Source of the DNA: Polaromonas sp.
Lineage (GTDB): Bacteria; Pseudomonadota; Gammaproteobacteria; Burkholderiales; Burkholderiaceae_C
Assembly (NCBI GenBank): GCA_021731285.1
Contig: JAKFXR010000016.1
Coordinates: forward strand, 1 to 55,924
Length of the DNA stretch: 55,924 bases
Reading direction: 5' to 3'
In this document: in pieces, positions 9,526 to 18,225 of the stretch
How the letters are laid out: the number at the start of each line of letters is the position of its first letter
Position numbering within the stretch: the first letter of the stretch is position 1
Notes under the pieces: generated by a model
Seen by the model: only the letters and a program-made list of their open reading frames with translations
What the model was told of the DNA's origin: nothing
Database searches by the model: none
Position numbers and translations under genes: made by a program

Positions 9526-9926
9526 ACGCTTCACTTCTGCAAGCCGCGCTCCCCCAGTACTTTGCGCCCTGGGTGCAGGCCCTGGATCTTCGGGTCCAGT
9601 CGCTGGACGAGCAGGGGGTGACCCTGCGCCTGCCCCAAAATCCGCAATTGTCGCGGGTCGGCGGCATGCTTTGCGGCCAGGCCATGATGGCCGCTGCCGA
9701 CACCGCGATGGTGCTGGCCCTGATGCATCACTTTGGCGAATTCAAACCATGCACGACGGTGCAGCTGGGCAGCAGCTTTTTAAGGCCCTTGTCCAGCCAG
9801 GACGCGCTGATTGAAGCGCGCGTGCTGCGTGCTGGCAAATCACTGGCTTTTGGAGAAATCGATATTCGCGGCGCGAACGACGGCAAAAGCGTCAGCCGCT
9901 TCTCCGCCACGTACGCACTGCTTTAG
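9522..9926 (+). CDS. PaaI-type hotdog thioesterase
   Basis: 134 residues with a single hotdog fold like PaaI/YdiI acyl-CoA thioesterases. The central helix reads GGMLCGQAMMAAADTAMVLAL. It keeps the acidic residue of the active-site helix (AADTA), but the usual HGG turn is replaced by CGQ. Substrate is unknown, and aryl- or short acyl-CoA is the family expectation. It is translationally coupled to ilvA through the ATGA overlap, so a role in cleaning up CoA esters around isoleucine or propionate metabolism is possible but only inferred. Confidence 0.85.
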   Translation: MNASLLQAALPQYFAPWVQALDLRVQSLDEQGVTLRLPQNPQLSRVGGMLCGQAMMAAADTAMVLALMHHFGEFKPCTTVQLGSSFLRPLSSQDALIEARVLRAGKSLAFGEIDIRGANDGKSVSRFSATYALL

Positions 9927-9957
9927 AGGAGGCCCTGCCCCACGCTGTCGCGGCCAA

Positions 9958-10446
9958 CTAGTTCCAGCCGATCACATCAAACCCTTTGTCGCTCAGGCAG
10001 CGCTGGACAAAATTACGGTAGATGCCGCTGGGCCGGTCGCCGCGAAAAGCGCCCTGCACCGCCCCGGCCGAACCACCCACGGCCGCGCCTGCGGCACCAG
10101 CCCGGACGACGCCTTCGCCACCGCGGCCGGTGATGAGCGCGCCCACGGCGGCGGCAACGCCGCCGGTAGCTGCGCCCGCCCCGGCGCCGCGGGCCACGGC
10201 GTTGTTTTTTTCTTCAGGAGTGAGTCCGGCCGAAACTGCCTTGGCCATACATAGATCGACTTCGGCACGCGCCTGCGCCTCGCCAATGCGGTTCAGCGCC
10301 GCATTGGGGTACAGCACGGGGCGCGCCGAAGAACTGCCGGGGCCGGTGCTGGCGCAACCGCTCACGCCCCCCACCACCAGCGCCGCTGCGCACAAGAGAC
10401 CAGGCCGGAAAGACGGCCAGATGAAGCGAAAGCTGTAAAATCGCAA
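9958..10446 (-). CDS. Glycine-zipper lipoprotein
   Basis: 162 residues. I chose the TTG at 10446 because GGGAG sits about seven bases upstream. The ATG at 10476 would overlap the start codon of the divergent small ORF. The signal peptide has a basic/aromatic n-region and a hydrophobic stretch ending in lipobox VSGC, so a lipoprotein is expected. The body carries repeated small-residue motifs (GAGAGAATGGVAAAVGAL, AGAAGAAVGGSAGAVQGAF) typical of glycine-zipper envelope proteins that form helical hairpins in membranes. Two further cysteines occur. Function is unknown. It converges on the thioesterase gene. Confidence 0.8.
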   Translation of the reverse strand: MRFYSFRFIWPSFRPGLLCAAALVVGGVSGCASTGPGSSSARPVLYPNAALNRIGEAQARAEVDLCMAKAVSAGLTPEEKNNAVARGAGAGAATGGVAAAVGALITGRGGEGVVRAGAAGAAVGGSAGAVQGAFRGDRPSGIYRNFVQRCLSDKGFDVIGWN

Positions 10447-10474
10447 AAATCGTCTCCCGTTTTCAGGAATCACC

Positions 10475-10639
10475 ATGTCAAGCCCCGAACATTCAACCAA
10501 TGCCGCCCATAACAGCCCCACCCCCGCTCAGGAGCAGGATGCCGTAGAGGCGATTGTGCCGCTGATGCCCATCGTACTGCCGGTGGCTGGCGGTGTGCTC
10601 ATGTTCCTGCTGGCCTTCATCGCCATCTACATGGCCTGA
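10475..10639 (+). CDS. Small single-pass membrane protein (54 residues)
   Basis: A short ORF beginning MSSPEHSTNAAHNS and ending in a hydrophobic helix, IVPLMPIVLPVAGGVLMFLL, then AFIAIYMA. AGGA lies just before the ATG (caggaatcacc), a good ribosome site. An acidic Q/E-rich linker precedes one transmembrane helix at the C-terminus. It is divergent from the glycine-zipper lipoprotein, and the two start regions are within 30 bases of each other. Function is unknown. From memory, similar small tail-anchored proteins occur in Comamonadaceae, but no search was possible. Confidence 0.7.
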   Translation: MSSPEHSTNAAHNSPTPAQEQDAVEAIVPLMPIVLPVAGGVLMFLLAFIAIYMA

Positions 10640-10656
10640 GCCAGGCCGCGTTCCGG

Positions 10657-11931
10657 CTAGCCGTGCAAGCCGGGCGCGGATGACGATCGGCTCACCATCA
10701 GCATCCCGACAATAAACGCAATCAGGTGCCCCTCCGGAAATGTCCGGAAATGTCCGCTGAAGAGACTTGTGGCGCACCATGCAAGCACGCAACCGGCCGC
10801 CAGCTTTCCGTAGGGGTTGCCGTCTTTCAGGCAATGCCAGAGCATGGCGCCAATCAGCAGAAAAAACGACGCCAGACCGATCAGGCCATTTTCCGCGGTC
10901 ACGAACAGATACTGGTTGTGCGGATCGTCTGCAGGATCGCTTTGCCACCCCTGGTACTTTTCTGCCGCCAGCGCGCTGTAGTGCTTCTTGAAGGCTCCCG
11001 TCCCGAGGCCAAATGCCGGATTCTGTTTGATCAACTCCAGCGTCGTTTCATACAAAACCATTCTCTTTCCCAGGGAGGTCTCCAGCGGGACCGTCGCAAA
11101 TGCCCGGGCCTCGTTCACCCCCTGCATCACCCGCTGCTGAACCGAGGGCGAAGCATAAAAAGCAAAGACGGCAACAAGAACAGCGGCAAACGAGCCCGCC
11201 ACCAGACCTCGCCATCCCCGCCACATGGCAAACGCCCAGGCAACGAGCACCAGAAAAACCACATAGCCGCTTCGCCCGTGAGTCACCACCGCGATATTCA
11301 GAGTGAACGCCGCGGCAAGAGCCCGCAACGCCCAAGTGCCGGCGCTCGGGCGTGGTTGCAGCGAAAGCCAGAATGCGAGAAACGCGGCAAGGGCAAAAAC
11401 CATTCCCTGGGTAACGTTGGAGCGGAAAACATTTTCGGCAATCAGCGGGGTCACGGCCCGCACACTGCGGATGGGCAACAGCCTGGACAACTCCTGCACC
11501 ATCGGACTGGTCAAGGCGAAGGATGCGACAAGGCCTGTCGCCGCAGTTGCCAGAAAAGCCTTCAGAAAACGACGCTTGGGCTGCGCATCAGAAAAAATCA
11601 GCACGAGCGGAAGAACAAGAACAATTTTCCGTTCTGAATACAAGGTGGTCAACGCGTAGGACATGGGGGCATCGGTGTACAACAACCCAATGACCTGCCA
11701 GCCGAGGTACACAGCGAGAGCCAGCGCAAATCCTCTCGGGAAATTTTCCGTCGCCAGCTGCCGGCGGGCGTCCGAGAGGCAGACCGCAAGAAAAAGCAAT
11801 AAAAAGACAGCAATGCCGATGTTCGCAAACGCCGTTGAAACCAGATTGGCGCATACAGCAAAAATGGCTGCATTCTGCGTCCACTTGACCAGGACGGAAG
11901 ACGAGGCAGAGAGAGGGGCGCGCTCATTCAT
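10657..11931 (-). CDS. O-antigen ligase-like (Wzy/WaaL family) membrane protein
   Basis: 424 residues from the ATG at 11931 (MNERAPLSASSS). About ten to twelve transmembrane helices are visible. A long periplasmic loop with GTGAFKKHY...DDPHNQYL is typical of the Wzy_C/O-antigen ligase family, including the conserved H-N-x-Y/L portion that contacts polyisoprenyl-linked glycan. It should act in the inner membrane with its active loop in the periplasm, either ligating O-polysaccharide to lipid A-core or glycosylating pilin; sequence alone does not decide. An in-frame upstream extension to 12333 overlaps the glycosyltransferase and is not coding. The next gene upstream is an LPS-type glycosyltransferase, supporting an envelope role. 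Confidence 0.88.
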   Translation of the reverse strand: MNERAPLSASSSVLVKWTQNAAIFAVCANLVSTAFANIGIAVFLLLFLAVCLSDARRQLATENFPRGFALALAVYLGWQVIGLLYTDAPMSYALTTLYSERKIVLVLPLVLIFSDAQPKRRFLKAFLATAATGLVASFALTSPMVQELSRLLPIRSVRAVTPLIAENVFRSNVTQGMVFALAAFLAFWLSLQPRPSAGTWALRALAAAFTLNIAVVTHGRSGYVVFLVLVAWAFAMWRGWRGLVAGSFAAVLVAVFAFYASPSVQQRVMQGVNEARAFATVPLETSLGKRMVLYETTLELIKQNPAFGLGTGAFKKHYSALAAEKYQGWQSDPADDPHNQYLFVTAENGLIGLASFFLLIGAMLWHCLKDGNPYGKLAAGCVLAWCATSLFSGHFRTFPEGHLIAFIVGMLMVSRSSSAPGLHG

Positions 11932-11971
11932 TGGCGGTAGGCTCACGGTTTGGCGGCTACAGGCTGTGGAT

Positions 11972-12805
11972 TCAACTGTGGCGCCGACGCCGCCACAGTT
12001 TTTTCCAGCGGAACTGCAGGGCCTGAAACCACAGGGGGTGGGACTTGTCCAGCGCCGACGGAAACTTTCCGTTGTGGCTGCCTTGCTCAACCACGGGAGG
12101 CTCCAGCCAGTACATTGGGGTGGCCAGGGTCCTGTCGATATGTTCAAAGGTGTGATCAATTGGCAAAGTGATGCCGTTTGCAGCAATCCAGTCAAGCCTT
12201 CTTTTGGCAGTCGCCAGCGAAACGATATAGGAGTCTGCGAACTTGCCCTGATTACGCGGGTACAACCGCTGGTCTGGCCGGATGTCTTCCTTCGGTACGT
12301 AATAGTGCCCGCCGCAGCCCAAAAAGGTGACATGCGGATCGGCGAGCATCAGCTCTTCGCGCATCAACGCCTTCAGCGAAGGCCAGAACTGCTCGGACAA
12401 AATGACATCGTCCTCCAGCACGAGCGCCCTTGAGATGTTTCTCTCGACCATCCATTGGTGCGCCTGCCAGTGCTTGAGCGCGCAGGACTGCTGAGCCGGC
12501 GACAGCCCATCGCCCCTGAAAAAGCGCTGCCGTGTGGCAGGCAGGATGGCTGGAATGTCGAAATCGAGAACGAATTCAAAAGGCAAACCCAGCGCTTCCA
12601 TCTGGTTTTCTATGGATCGCCGCCGTTGCACAAAACTGGTGGCATGGACAACAAAAATCGCATCCAGCCCCTGCGGCAAGGCTTGGGTGGGCGGTATCGG
12701 GGAGGGCGTGGCGGTGGGCATGGACAAGGCGTCGGTGAAGTTCGCTCCGGGCTGCGGCAGCGTGTTCGATTCTAGGTGAGGCGCCGCCACTGGCAGACTC
12801 TCCAT
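11972..12805 (-). CDS. Family 25 glycosyltransferase (LPS biosynthesis type)
   Basis: About 277 residues from the ATG at 12805, which has AGGG just upstream. An alternative ATG at 12721 gives 249 residues and sits nearer the start of the fold. The family-25 signature is clear: IFVVHATSFVQRRRSIENQ, FEFVLDFD, LSPAQQSCALKHWQAHQWM and the nucleotide-metal motif LVLEDDVIL. YIVSLATAKRRLDW follows. Members transfer hexoses in LPS or lipooligosaccharide outer core. A proline-rich stretch (PTATPSPIPPTQ) precedes the domain. It lies 40 bases upstream of the ligase-like gene and is probably co-transcribed with it. The donor sugar cannot be predicted. Confidence 0.85.
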   Translation of the reverse strand: MESLPVAAPHLESNTLPQPGANFTDALSMPTATPSPIPPTQALPQGLDAIFVVHATSFVQRRRSIENQMEALGLPFEFVLDFDIPAILPATRQRFFRGDGLSPAQQSCALKHWQAHQWMVERNISRALVLEDDVILSEQFWPSLKALMREELMLADPHVTFLGCGGHYYVPKEDIRPDQRLYPRNQGKFADSYIVSLATAKRRLDWIAANGITLPIDHTFEHIDRTLATPMYWLEPPVVEQGSHNGKFPSALDKSHPLWFQALQFRWKKLWRRRRHS

Positions 12806-12934
12806 GCCCTGCGGCGCTGCACACCAACAACGTTTGTGCCACAAGCGAGCGAATTCGGACTGCTTTTGCGCTTGAAACGCAAGCCGCATGCTAACCTTTT
12901 GTCGCCAGCGTCGGGCTGGGCGAGGGGTTTCAAC

Positions 12935-14290
12935 ATGGCAAAAAAAATCGGCGCAATTGCACTGCTGTGTCTGGCCTGGACGCTGGTAGCGGCCGCGCCT
13001 GCCGATGACGTGAAGGCCCTGCTTGAACAAGGCAAGGACAAAGAAGCCTATGAGGCCGGCAAAGCGACGCCCGACGCCCTGGGCACGCCCCTCTTCGACT
13101 TTTATTTCGGCATCGCTGCACTCAACGCGGGGGTTCCAGGCGAGGGCGTGCTTGCGCTGGAGCGCTACCTGCTTCAGTTTCCGGACAACCGGTCGGCCCA
13201 GTTCCAGCTTGCACGCGGCTATTTCATCCTCGGCGAAGATCAGCGCGCGAGGGAAGAATTTGCCGGGCTCTCGGCAGCAGCCACCGGATCCGAGCTGGAG
13301 AACGTCAACCAGTTCCTCGACGCGATTCGGGCCCGTGAGTCACGCTACAAACCAACCTCTTCGGCATTTTTTGAAATCGGCCGCGGCTACGACAGCAACA
13401 TCAACAGCGGAATCCGTAGCGGCCAGGTCGCCGGTCTGCCGCTGGGGTTTCTGGTCCTGCCGGGGCAGTCATCCGAAAGGCAATCCGACTCTTTCCGCAC
13501 GGTGTCCGCTGGCTTGCAAGGCGTCTATCCGGTCGCCCCGGGCGTGGCCCTGTACGCCGGCGGGTTGTTCACCGCGCGCAGTCATTTCAAGCACACCAGC
13601 GACGTCTTCGACCAGCACATGCTTGCCCTCCAGGGTGGCATCTCACTGCTGGAGGGCCGCAACCTGTACCGCCTGGGTGTGGACGTCGCCAGCCTGTCTG
13701 TGGACAACCAGCAGTACCTGTCCCTGCGCACCCTCGTCGGTGAATGGCAATACCAGAGCGACCAATACAACCGCTTTTCCCTCTCGGCCCAACACTCCCG
13801 GCAGACCTATCACAACATCAATACCTTCCTGGACATAGACAAGACTTTCCAGGTGAATTCAGGCGCCGATATCAGAAACAGCGGACTGGCGAGCCTGACC
13901 GGTGCGTGGACCCGAACGCTCACCCATCCCTGGAACCCGGTGTTCACTACCAGCCTGAACGTGGGCAGCGAGAGGAACCGCCGTGAGCGACCAGACCTTT
14001 CACGCGAAATCTGGGGCGCGCGCTTGACGGTCGTCATCCAGCCGCAGCCCAAGTGGACGGTAGGCAGCGGCCTGAGCTACCAGGAAAGCCGGTATATCAG
14101 CGATTTCGCCACCGCCATCCCGCCACGGCGAGACCAGTTTTACGCGCTTGATCTTTCCGCCGCTTATGCGCTGGATCGCAACTGGTCCCTGCGCGGCGAG
14201 TACCAGCATGTCAATCAAAATGCCAATATCGGCTTTTATTCCTATACGCGTGAGTCGTTTGCGCTCAAACTGCGCTACGACTTCAAATAA
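12935..14290 (+). CDS. TPR plus outer-membrane beta-barrel protein, DUF560/Slam-like
   Basis: 451 residues. The ATG at 12935 follows GAGGGG, and an ORF extension to 12776 lacks a signal peptide. Signal peptide 1-20, TPR-like helices about 47-113 (PLFDFYFGIAALNAG, AQFQLARGYFILGEDQRA), then a beta-rich C-terminal half beginning FEIGRGYDSNINSG (146-159). The GYDSNIN signature at the TPR-barrel junction and alternating aromatic strands to the final LKLRYDFK match DUF560/Slam proteins, the outer-membrane channels of type XI secretion that move cargo to the cell surface. It lies 12 bases before the FecR-domain gene and is evidently co-transcribed. Assignment is by architecture, without a profile search. 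Confidence 0.72.
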   Translation: MAKKIGAIALLCLAWTLVAAAPADDVKALLEQGKDKEAYEAGKATPDALGTPLFDFYFGIAALNAGVPGEGVLALERYLLQFPDNRSAQFQLARGYFILGEDQRAREEFAGLSAAATGSELENVNQFLDAIRARESRYKPTSSAFFEIGRGYDSNINSGIRSGQVAGLPLGFLVLPGQSSERQSDSFRTVSAGLQGVYPVAPGVALYAGGLFTARSHFKHTSDVFDQHMLALQGGISLLEGRNLYRLGVDVASLSVDNQQYLSLRTLVGEWQYQSDQYNRFSLSAQHSRQTYHNINTFLDIDKTFQVNSGADIRNSGLASLTGAWTRTLTHPWNPVFTTSLNVGSERNRRERPDLSREIWGARLTVVIQPQPKWTVGSGLSYQESRYISDFATAIPPRRDQFYALDLSAAYALDRNWSLRGEYQHVNQNANIGFYSYTRESFALKLRYDFK

Positions 14291-14302
14291 TGGAGGCTCA
14301 TC

Positions 14303-15838
14303 ATGAAGATGACCAGCATGGCCGCCGCCGCTTTGTTTGCCGTGCTTTCAGCCGGGCTGCATGCGGCCCCAGCCGGAAAGATACTTGCCGTCGCCGGTGA
14401 CGCCACGCTGGCCCGGGCCGGACGGCAGATGCCGCTGCAGGCGGGTGCCCTGGTTGAGAGCGGGGATATCCTTGAGGTTGGCGATCGCAGCAGCCTGCAA
14501 GTGCGGTTCACCGATGAATCCGTGGTGGCGCTTCGCGCCAACAGCCAATTCAGGATTGAAGACTACAAGTTCGACAAAAGCGCCGACTCCGACCGCTCCA
14601 TTCTGGGATTGCTCAAAGGCGGCATGCGCACCATCACCGGCCTGATAGGCAAGGCCAATCAGAAGAACTACGCGGTACGCACTTCCACCGCCACCATCGG
14701 CATCCGCGGCACCCACTTCAGCGTGGTGTCGTGCAACAACGATTGCCGCAACCCGGACGGAACGCAGGGCGCCAATGGCACCTTTGGCGCCGTCACCGAC
14801 GGGCGCATCACGGTCTCCAACGAAAGTGGTCAGCGCGAATTTGGCCAGCAGGACTTTTTCCACGTTCCTACCGCCGCTTCCGCCCCGGTTCGTTTGCTCG
14901 CCCCTCCGGCGATTTTGAACGACCGCAGCCCGGGGACGCGCGGCCGCAGCCCAACCGGCGAAGCGCCCGGCTCCGCCACTGGTTCGGCCCAGGCGCGGGA
15001 TGGCGATGGCACCAACACGCGGACATCCACCTCCCCGCAACTGACCGAACAAACGGCACCGGTCACCCAGCTGATCTCCCCGGTGACGCGCGTTTCTTCT
15101 ACCGATTTGCCCAGTGTTGTTTACAGCGGAGGTAGCAGCAGCGGGATCACAGTGCTCGAAACCCGTCTGGGCAACAACTCCACGGCGATAGAGGCCAACG
15201 CCAGAAATTACAGCGTTCTTGAGCTTCGCAATGAGGTGTCGGAGGTCAGCGGAGCCCTGTTCAACAATGCTGCCAGCCTGGCCAGCGCTTTTCGCTCGAT
15301 ACGTGCTGTCGGTGGCAATGACGCCGCCGGAGTCTATTGGATGTATGAGTCACCCAATGCTGGTTCAGCCGCCAATCGGCAGCTGGGCTCGCACCACGCC
15401 TGGGGTGACACGCCCAAGGTCCAGTTGCCCGGCGCCGGCACGGCCCAGTACAACTTCGTCGGAGGAACCACGCCTACAGACAATTTTGGCCGCTCCGGAA
15501 CCTTTTCGGGCGGCAATCTGCTCATGAATTTCGGCGCGCGCACTGTCACCACCCCCACCATGTCGCTTACCTTCACCACCCAGGGCAGCGTGGGAGCGGT
15601 GACCTACACCCTCAGCTCGGCAGTATTGCCAATGGGCGGAGGCCCCCATTCCGTCACCACCACCACCACATCCTGTCTTCCCTCCGCATGCGCAGGAACC
15701 CCCACGGGTTCGTTCAATGGCCGGTTCGTGGGTGCTACCTTGCAAGGCTACGCCGCAGCCATCACTGCGGGCACCACCGCATTGGGTTCGGGGCAGGCCA
15801 ACACCGCTGGATTGGTTGCCGGCTTCGCCAGGCAGTAG
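14303..15838 (+). CDS. Secreted FecR-domain protein with a C-terminal barrel-like domain
   Basis: 511 residues with a type-I signal peptide (cleaved after LHA-AP, no lipobox). FecR domain about 48-145: VESGDILEVGDRSSLQVRFTD, then YAVRTSTATIGIRGTHF. A low-complexity S/T/G/P linker follows (about 195-275). The C-terminal region is glycine- and threonine-rich, with alternating strands ending GSFNGRFVGATLQGY (469-483). That end resembles the small barrel domains of TbpB-like type XI cargo. Two close cysteine pairs (C144/C148 and C458/C463) could form disulfides. There is no transmembrane helix, so it is not a classical FecR anti-sigma regulator. GGAGG precedes the start, and the gene is 12 bases after the DUF560-like channel. 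Confidence 0.75.
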   Translation: MKMTSMAAAALFAVLSAGLHAAPAGKILAVAGDATLARAGRQMPLQAGALVESGDILEVGDRSSLQVRFTDESVVALRANSQFRIEDYKFDKSADSDRSILGLLKGGMRTITGLIGKANQKNYAVRTSTATIGIRGTHFSVVSCNNDCRNPDGTQGANGTFGAVTDGRITVSNESGQREFGQQDFFHVPTAASAPVRLLAPPAILNDRSPGTRGRSPTGEAPGSATGSAQARDGDGTNTRTSTSPQLTEQTAPVTQLISPVTRVSSTDLPSVVYSGGSSSGITVLETRLGNNSTAIEANARNYSVLELRNEVSEVSGALFNNAASLASAFRSIRAVGGNDAAGVYWMYESPNAGSAANRQLGSHHAWGDTPKVQLPGAGTAQYNFVGGTTPTDNFGRSGTFSGGNLLMNFGARTVTTPTMSLTFTTQGSVGAVTYTLSSAVLPMGGGPHSVTTTTTSCLPSACAGTPTGSFNGRFVGATLQGYAAAITAGTTALGSGQANTAGLVAGFARQ

Positions 15839-16269
15839 ACCCGGACATCCGGCGGGCGCGGGCCATCCTCTCCCGGATTGCCCGGGACTGCCATTGGCTA
15901 CCCCACGGTCATCACTGCCCGCACCCGCACCATGACTACGCATAACCTCATGCGGGTTTTGCATATCTTTTGGACGTAACCATGGGGTAACCCGGACCGA
16001 ACTTCTTAAAATGAAATTCTGGCCGACCCGTGGAAACCAGAAAAACCGGCTTACAAGCTGCTTTTTTTGACATTTGTGCCGCAGCCCAACCTGGCTGCAG
16101 CCCCGCCCGCCGACCGGGACCTGTCCGATGTGCGCCCTGCTGTGTCAAGCCAGCCGGCTCGCGTCATTTCGACAAACGTCTCGATGTCAAAGTAACTGCC
16201 AGCAGACGCGGCACGAAAGATCTTGACCGACGTTTATCGAAATCACGCTTTTTAACTTTGGAGCTTTCG
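15839..16269 (+). other. 431-base leader region before pckG
   Basis: No gene is seen. An in-frame ORF from 16030 joins pckG, but its first 80 codons do not resemble PEPCK. A possible -10 (TTAAAAT, about 16004-16010) would give a 5' untranslated region of about 260 bases. Weak hairpins occur (GGACATCCGGC-type at about 15842 and AACCTCATGCGGGTTT at about 15944), the second possibly ending the FecR transcript. T-rich patches lie at about 16061-16070 and 16245-16257. I recognise no riboswitch family. Confidence 0.4.
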
Positions 16270-18138
16270 ATGAACCACCCAGCCATGCAGGGGCTCAGCC
16301 TCAACGCCCCCAGCTATGTCAAAAATGCCCGGCTGATCGCCTGGGTTGCCGATATGGCAGCCCTGTGCAAGCCTGACACCGTGTATTGGTGCGATGGCAG
16401 CGAAGAGGAATACCAGCGCCTGTGTCAGCAACTCGTCGACGCCGGCACGCTGACCCGGCTCAACCCGGCAAAACGCCCCAACAGCTTTCTGGCCTGCTCC
16501 GACCCGAGCGACGTGGCGCGCGTGGAAGACCGGACCTACATTTGCTCATCCAAAAAGGAAGATGCCGGGCCGACCAACAACTGGGTTGCGCCGGACGAAA
16601 TGCGCGCCACCCTGCAGCCGTTGTTTGACGGCTGCATGCGTGGACGCACGATGTACGTGGTGCCCTTCAGCATGGGCCCGCTGGGATCGCCGATTGCCCA
16701 CATTGGTGTTGAGTTGTCGGACAGCCCTTATGTGGCCATCAACATGAAGATCATGACCCGCATGGGCAAGGCCGTCTTTGATGTGCTCGGCGTCAATGGC
16801 CAATTTGTGCCCTGCGTCCACACCGTGGGCGCGCCATTGGCCGCAGGCGAAAAAGGCGTCAAGTGGCCCTGCAACAAAACCAAGTACATCGTGCACTACC
16901 CGGAGACACGCGAAATCTGGTCCTACGGCTCAGGCTATGGTGGTAACGCGCTGCTGGGTAAAAAATGCTTTGCGCTGCGCATCGCCTCCAACATGGGGCG
17001 CGACGAGGGCTGGCTGGCCGAACACATGCTGATCCTGGGTGTCACCAATCCGCAGGGTAAAAAATACCATGTGGCTGCGGCCTTCCCGTCGGCTTGCGGC
17101 AAGACCAACTTTTCCATGCTGGTGCCGCCTGCCGGCTTCGAAGGCTGGACGGTGACGACCATTGGCGATGACATTGCCTGGATCAAGCCCGGTGCCGACG
17201 GCAAACTCTACGCCATCAACCCGGAGGCCGGCTACTTTGGCGTGGCCCCAGGCACCAACATGCTGACCAACCCGAACTGCCTGCGCAGCCTGGACCGAGA
17301 CGTGATATTTACCAATGTCGGCCTGACGGACGACGGTGACGTCTGGTGGGAAGGCATGGAACAGGACGCCCCTGGCAAGGCGCTTCCGGCCCACCTGATC
17401 GACTGGCAGGGCAAGGACTGGACGCCACAGATCGCGAAGGAAACCGGCGCCAAAGCCGCGCATCCGAATTCCCGCTTCACTGTGGCTGCAACCAACAACC
17501 CGGCCCTCGACCCCGCATGGAACGATCCCGCCGGCGTGCCTCTTGACGCCTTCATTTTTGGCGGCCGCCGTTCGGACACCGTTCCGCTGGTGACCGAGGG
17601 TCGCAACTGGGTGGAAGGCGTGTACATGGCTGCGACCATGGGCTCCGAAACCACCGCCGCCATCACCGGCCAGGTCGGTGTCGTGCGCCGCGATCCTTTT
17701 GCAATGCTCGCATTTGCCGGCTACAACATGGCCGACTATTTCCAGCACTGGCTCAACGTCGGCAAAAAGCTGGAAGCGTCTGGTGCCAAGCTGCCCAAAA
17801 TCTTCACTGCCAACTGGTTCCGCAAAGGCGCTGATGGCAAGTTTGTCTGGCCTGGCTATGGCGAGAACATGCGCGTGCTGAAATGGATGATTGACCGGAT
17901 TGAAGGTCAGGGCAAAGGCCAGGAACATTTCACCGGCATCAGCCCCGCCTACGAAGACCTGAACTGGACCGGACTGGACTTCAGCGCCCAGCAGTTTGAC
18001 AGCGTCATCAGCATGGACCGGTCTGCGTGGGCAAAGGAACTGGCACTCCACGAAGAGCTGTTCAAGCAACTGGAGCATCACCTGCCGGAAGAACTGACAC
18101 AGACCAAGGCGGCCATCGAAAAACGGCTCGCCGCCTGA
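16270..18138 (+). CDS. pckG: Phosphoenolpyruvate carboxykinase (GTP)
   Basis: 622 residues, the full length expected for GTP-dependent PEPCK, which converts oxaloacetate and GTP to PEP, CO2 and GDP at the start of gluconeogenesis. The P-loop (kinase-1a) is FPSACGKTN (272-280) with the GTP-class catalytic C276. [14 protein letters not shown] is the metal-binding kinase-2 region, and [12 protein letters not shown] and the [16 protein letters not shown] lid are present. The ATG at 16270 is preceded by GGAG and begins [10 protein letters not shown] strong intrinsic terminator follows. Use of the GTP enzyme instead of ATP-type PckA is normal in Burkholderiales. Confidence 0.97.
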   Translation: MNHPAMQGLSLNAPSYVKNARLIAWVADMAALCKPDTVYWCDGSEEEYQRLCQQLVDAGTLTRLNPAKRPNSFLACSDPSDVARVEDRTYICSSKKEDAGPTNNWVAPDEMRATLQPLFDGCMRGRTMYVVPFSMGPLGSPIAHIGVELSDSPYVAINMKIMTRMGKAVFDVLGVNGQFVPCVHTVGAPLAAGEKGVKWPCNKTKYIVHYPETREIWSYGSGYGGNALLGKKCFALRIASNMGRDEGWLAEHMLILGVTNPQGKKYHVAAAFPSACGKTNFSMLVPPAGFEGWTVTTIGDDIAWIKPGADGKLYAINPEAGYFGVAPGTNMLTNPNCLRSLDRDVIFTNVGLTDDGDVWWEGMEQDAPGKALPAHLIDWQGKDWTPQIAKETGAKAAHPNSRFTVAATNNPALDPAWNDPAGVPLDAFIFGGRRSDTVPLVTEGRNWVEGVYMAATMGSETTAAITGQVGVVRRDPFAMLAFAGYNMADYFQHWLNVGKKLEASGAKLPKIFTANWFRKGADGKFVWPGYGENMRVLKWMIDRIEGQGKGQEHFTGISPAYEDLNWTGLDFSAQQFDSVISMDRSAWAKELALHEELFKQLEHHLPEELTQTKAAIEKRLAA

Positions 18139-18163
18139 GTCCACCGGCCCTGGGGCCGGATGT

Positions 18164-18196
18164 AAAAAGGCCACCGCAAGCGGTGGCCTTTTTTTC
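18164..18196 (+). terminator. Rho-independent terminator of pckG
   Basis: AAAGGCCACCG-CAAG-CGGTGGCCTTT is a perfect 11-base stem with a four-base loop and an eight-T run, 25 bases after the pckG stop. The flanking A and T runs make it potentially bidirectional, so it could also end the leftward transcript from 18741. Confidence 0.93.
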
Positions 18197-18225
18197 TGAG
18201 TTCGCCGGGACGGCGAATGCAACGA

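Noticed and set aside
11932-12333. N-terminal extension of the O-antigen-ligase-like gene
   Set aside because: It overlaps the glycosyltransferase in another frame and shows no membrane helices.
16030-16269. N-terminal extension of PEPCK by 80 residues
   Set aside because: The added residues are not PEPCK-like; the ATG at 16270 has GGAG and the expected N-terminus.
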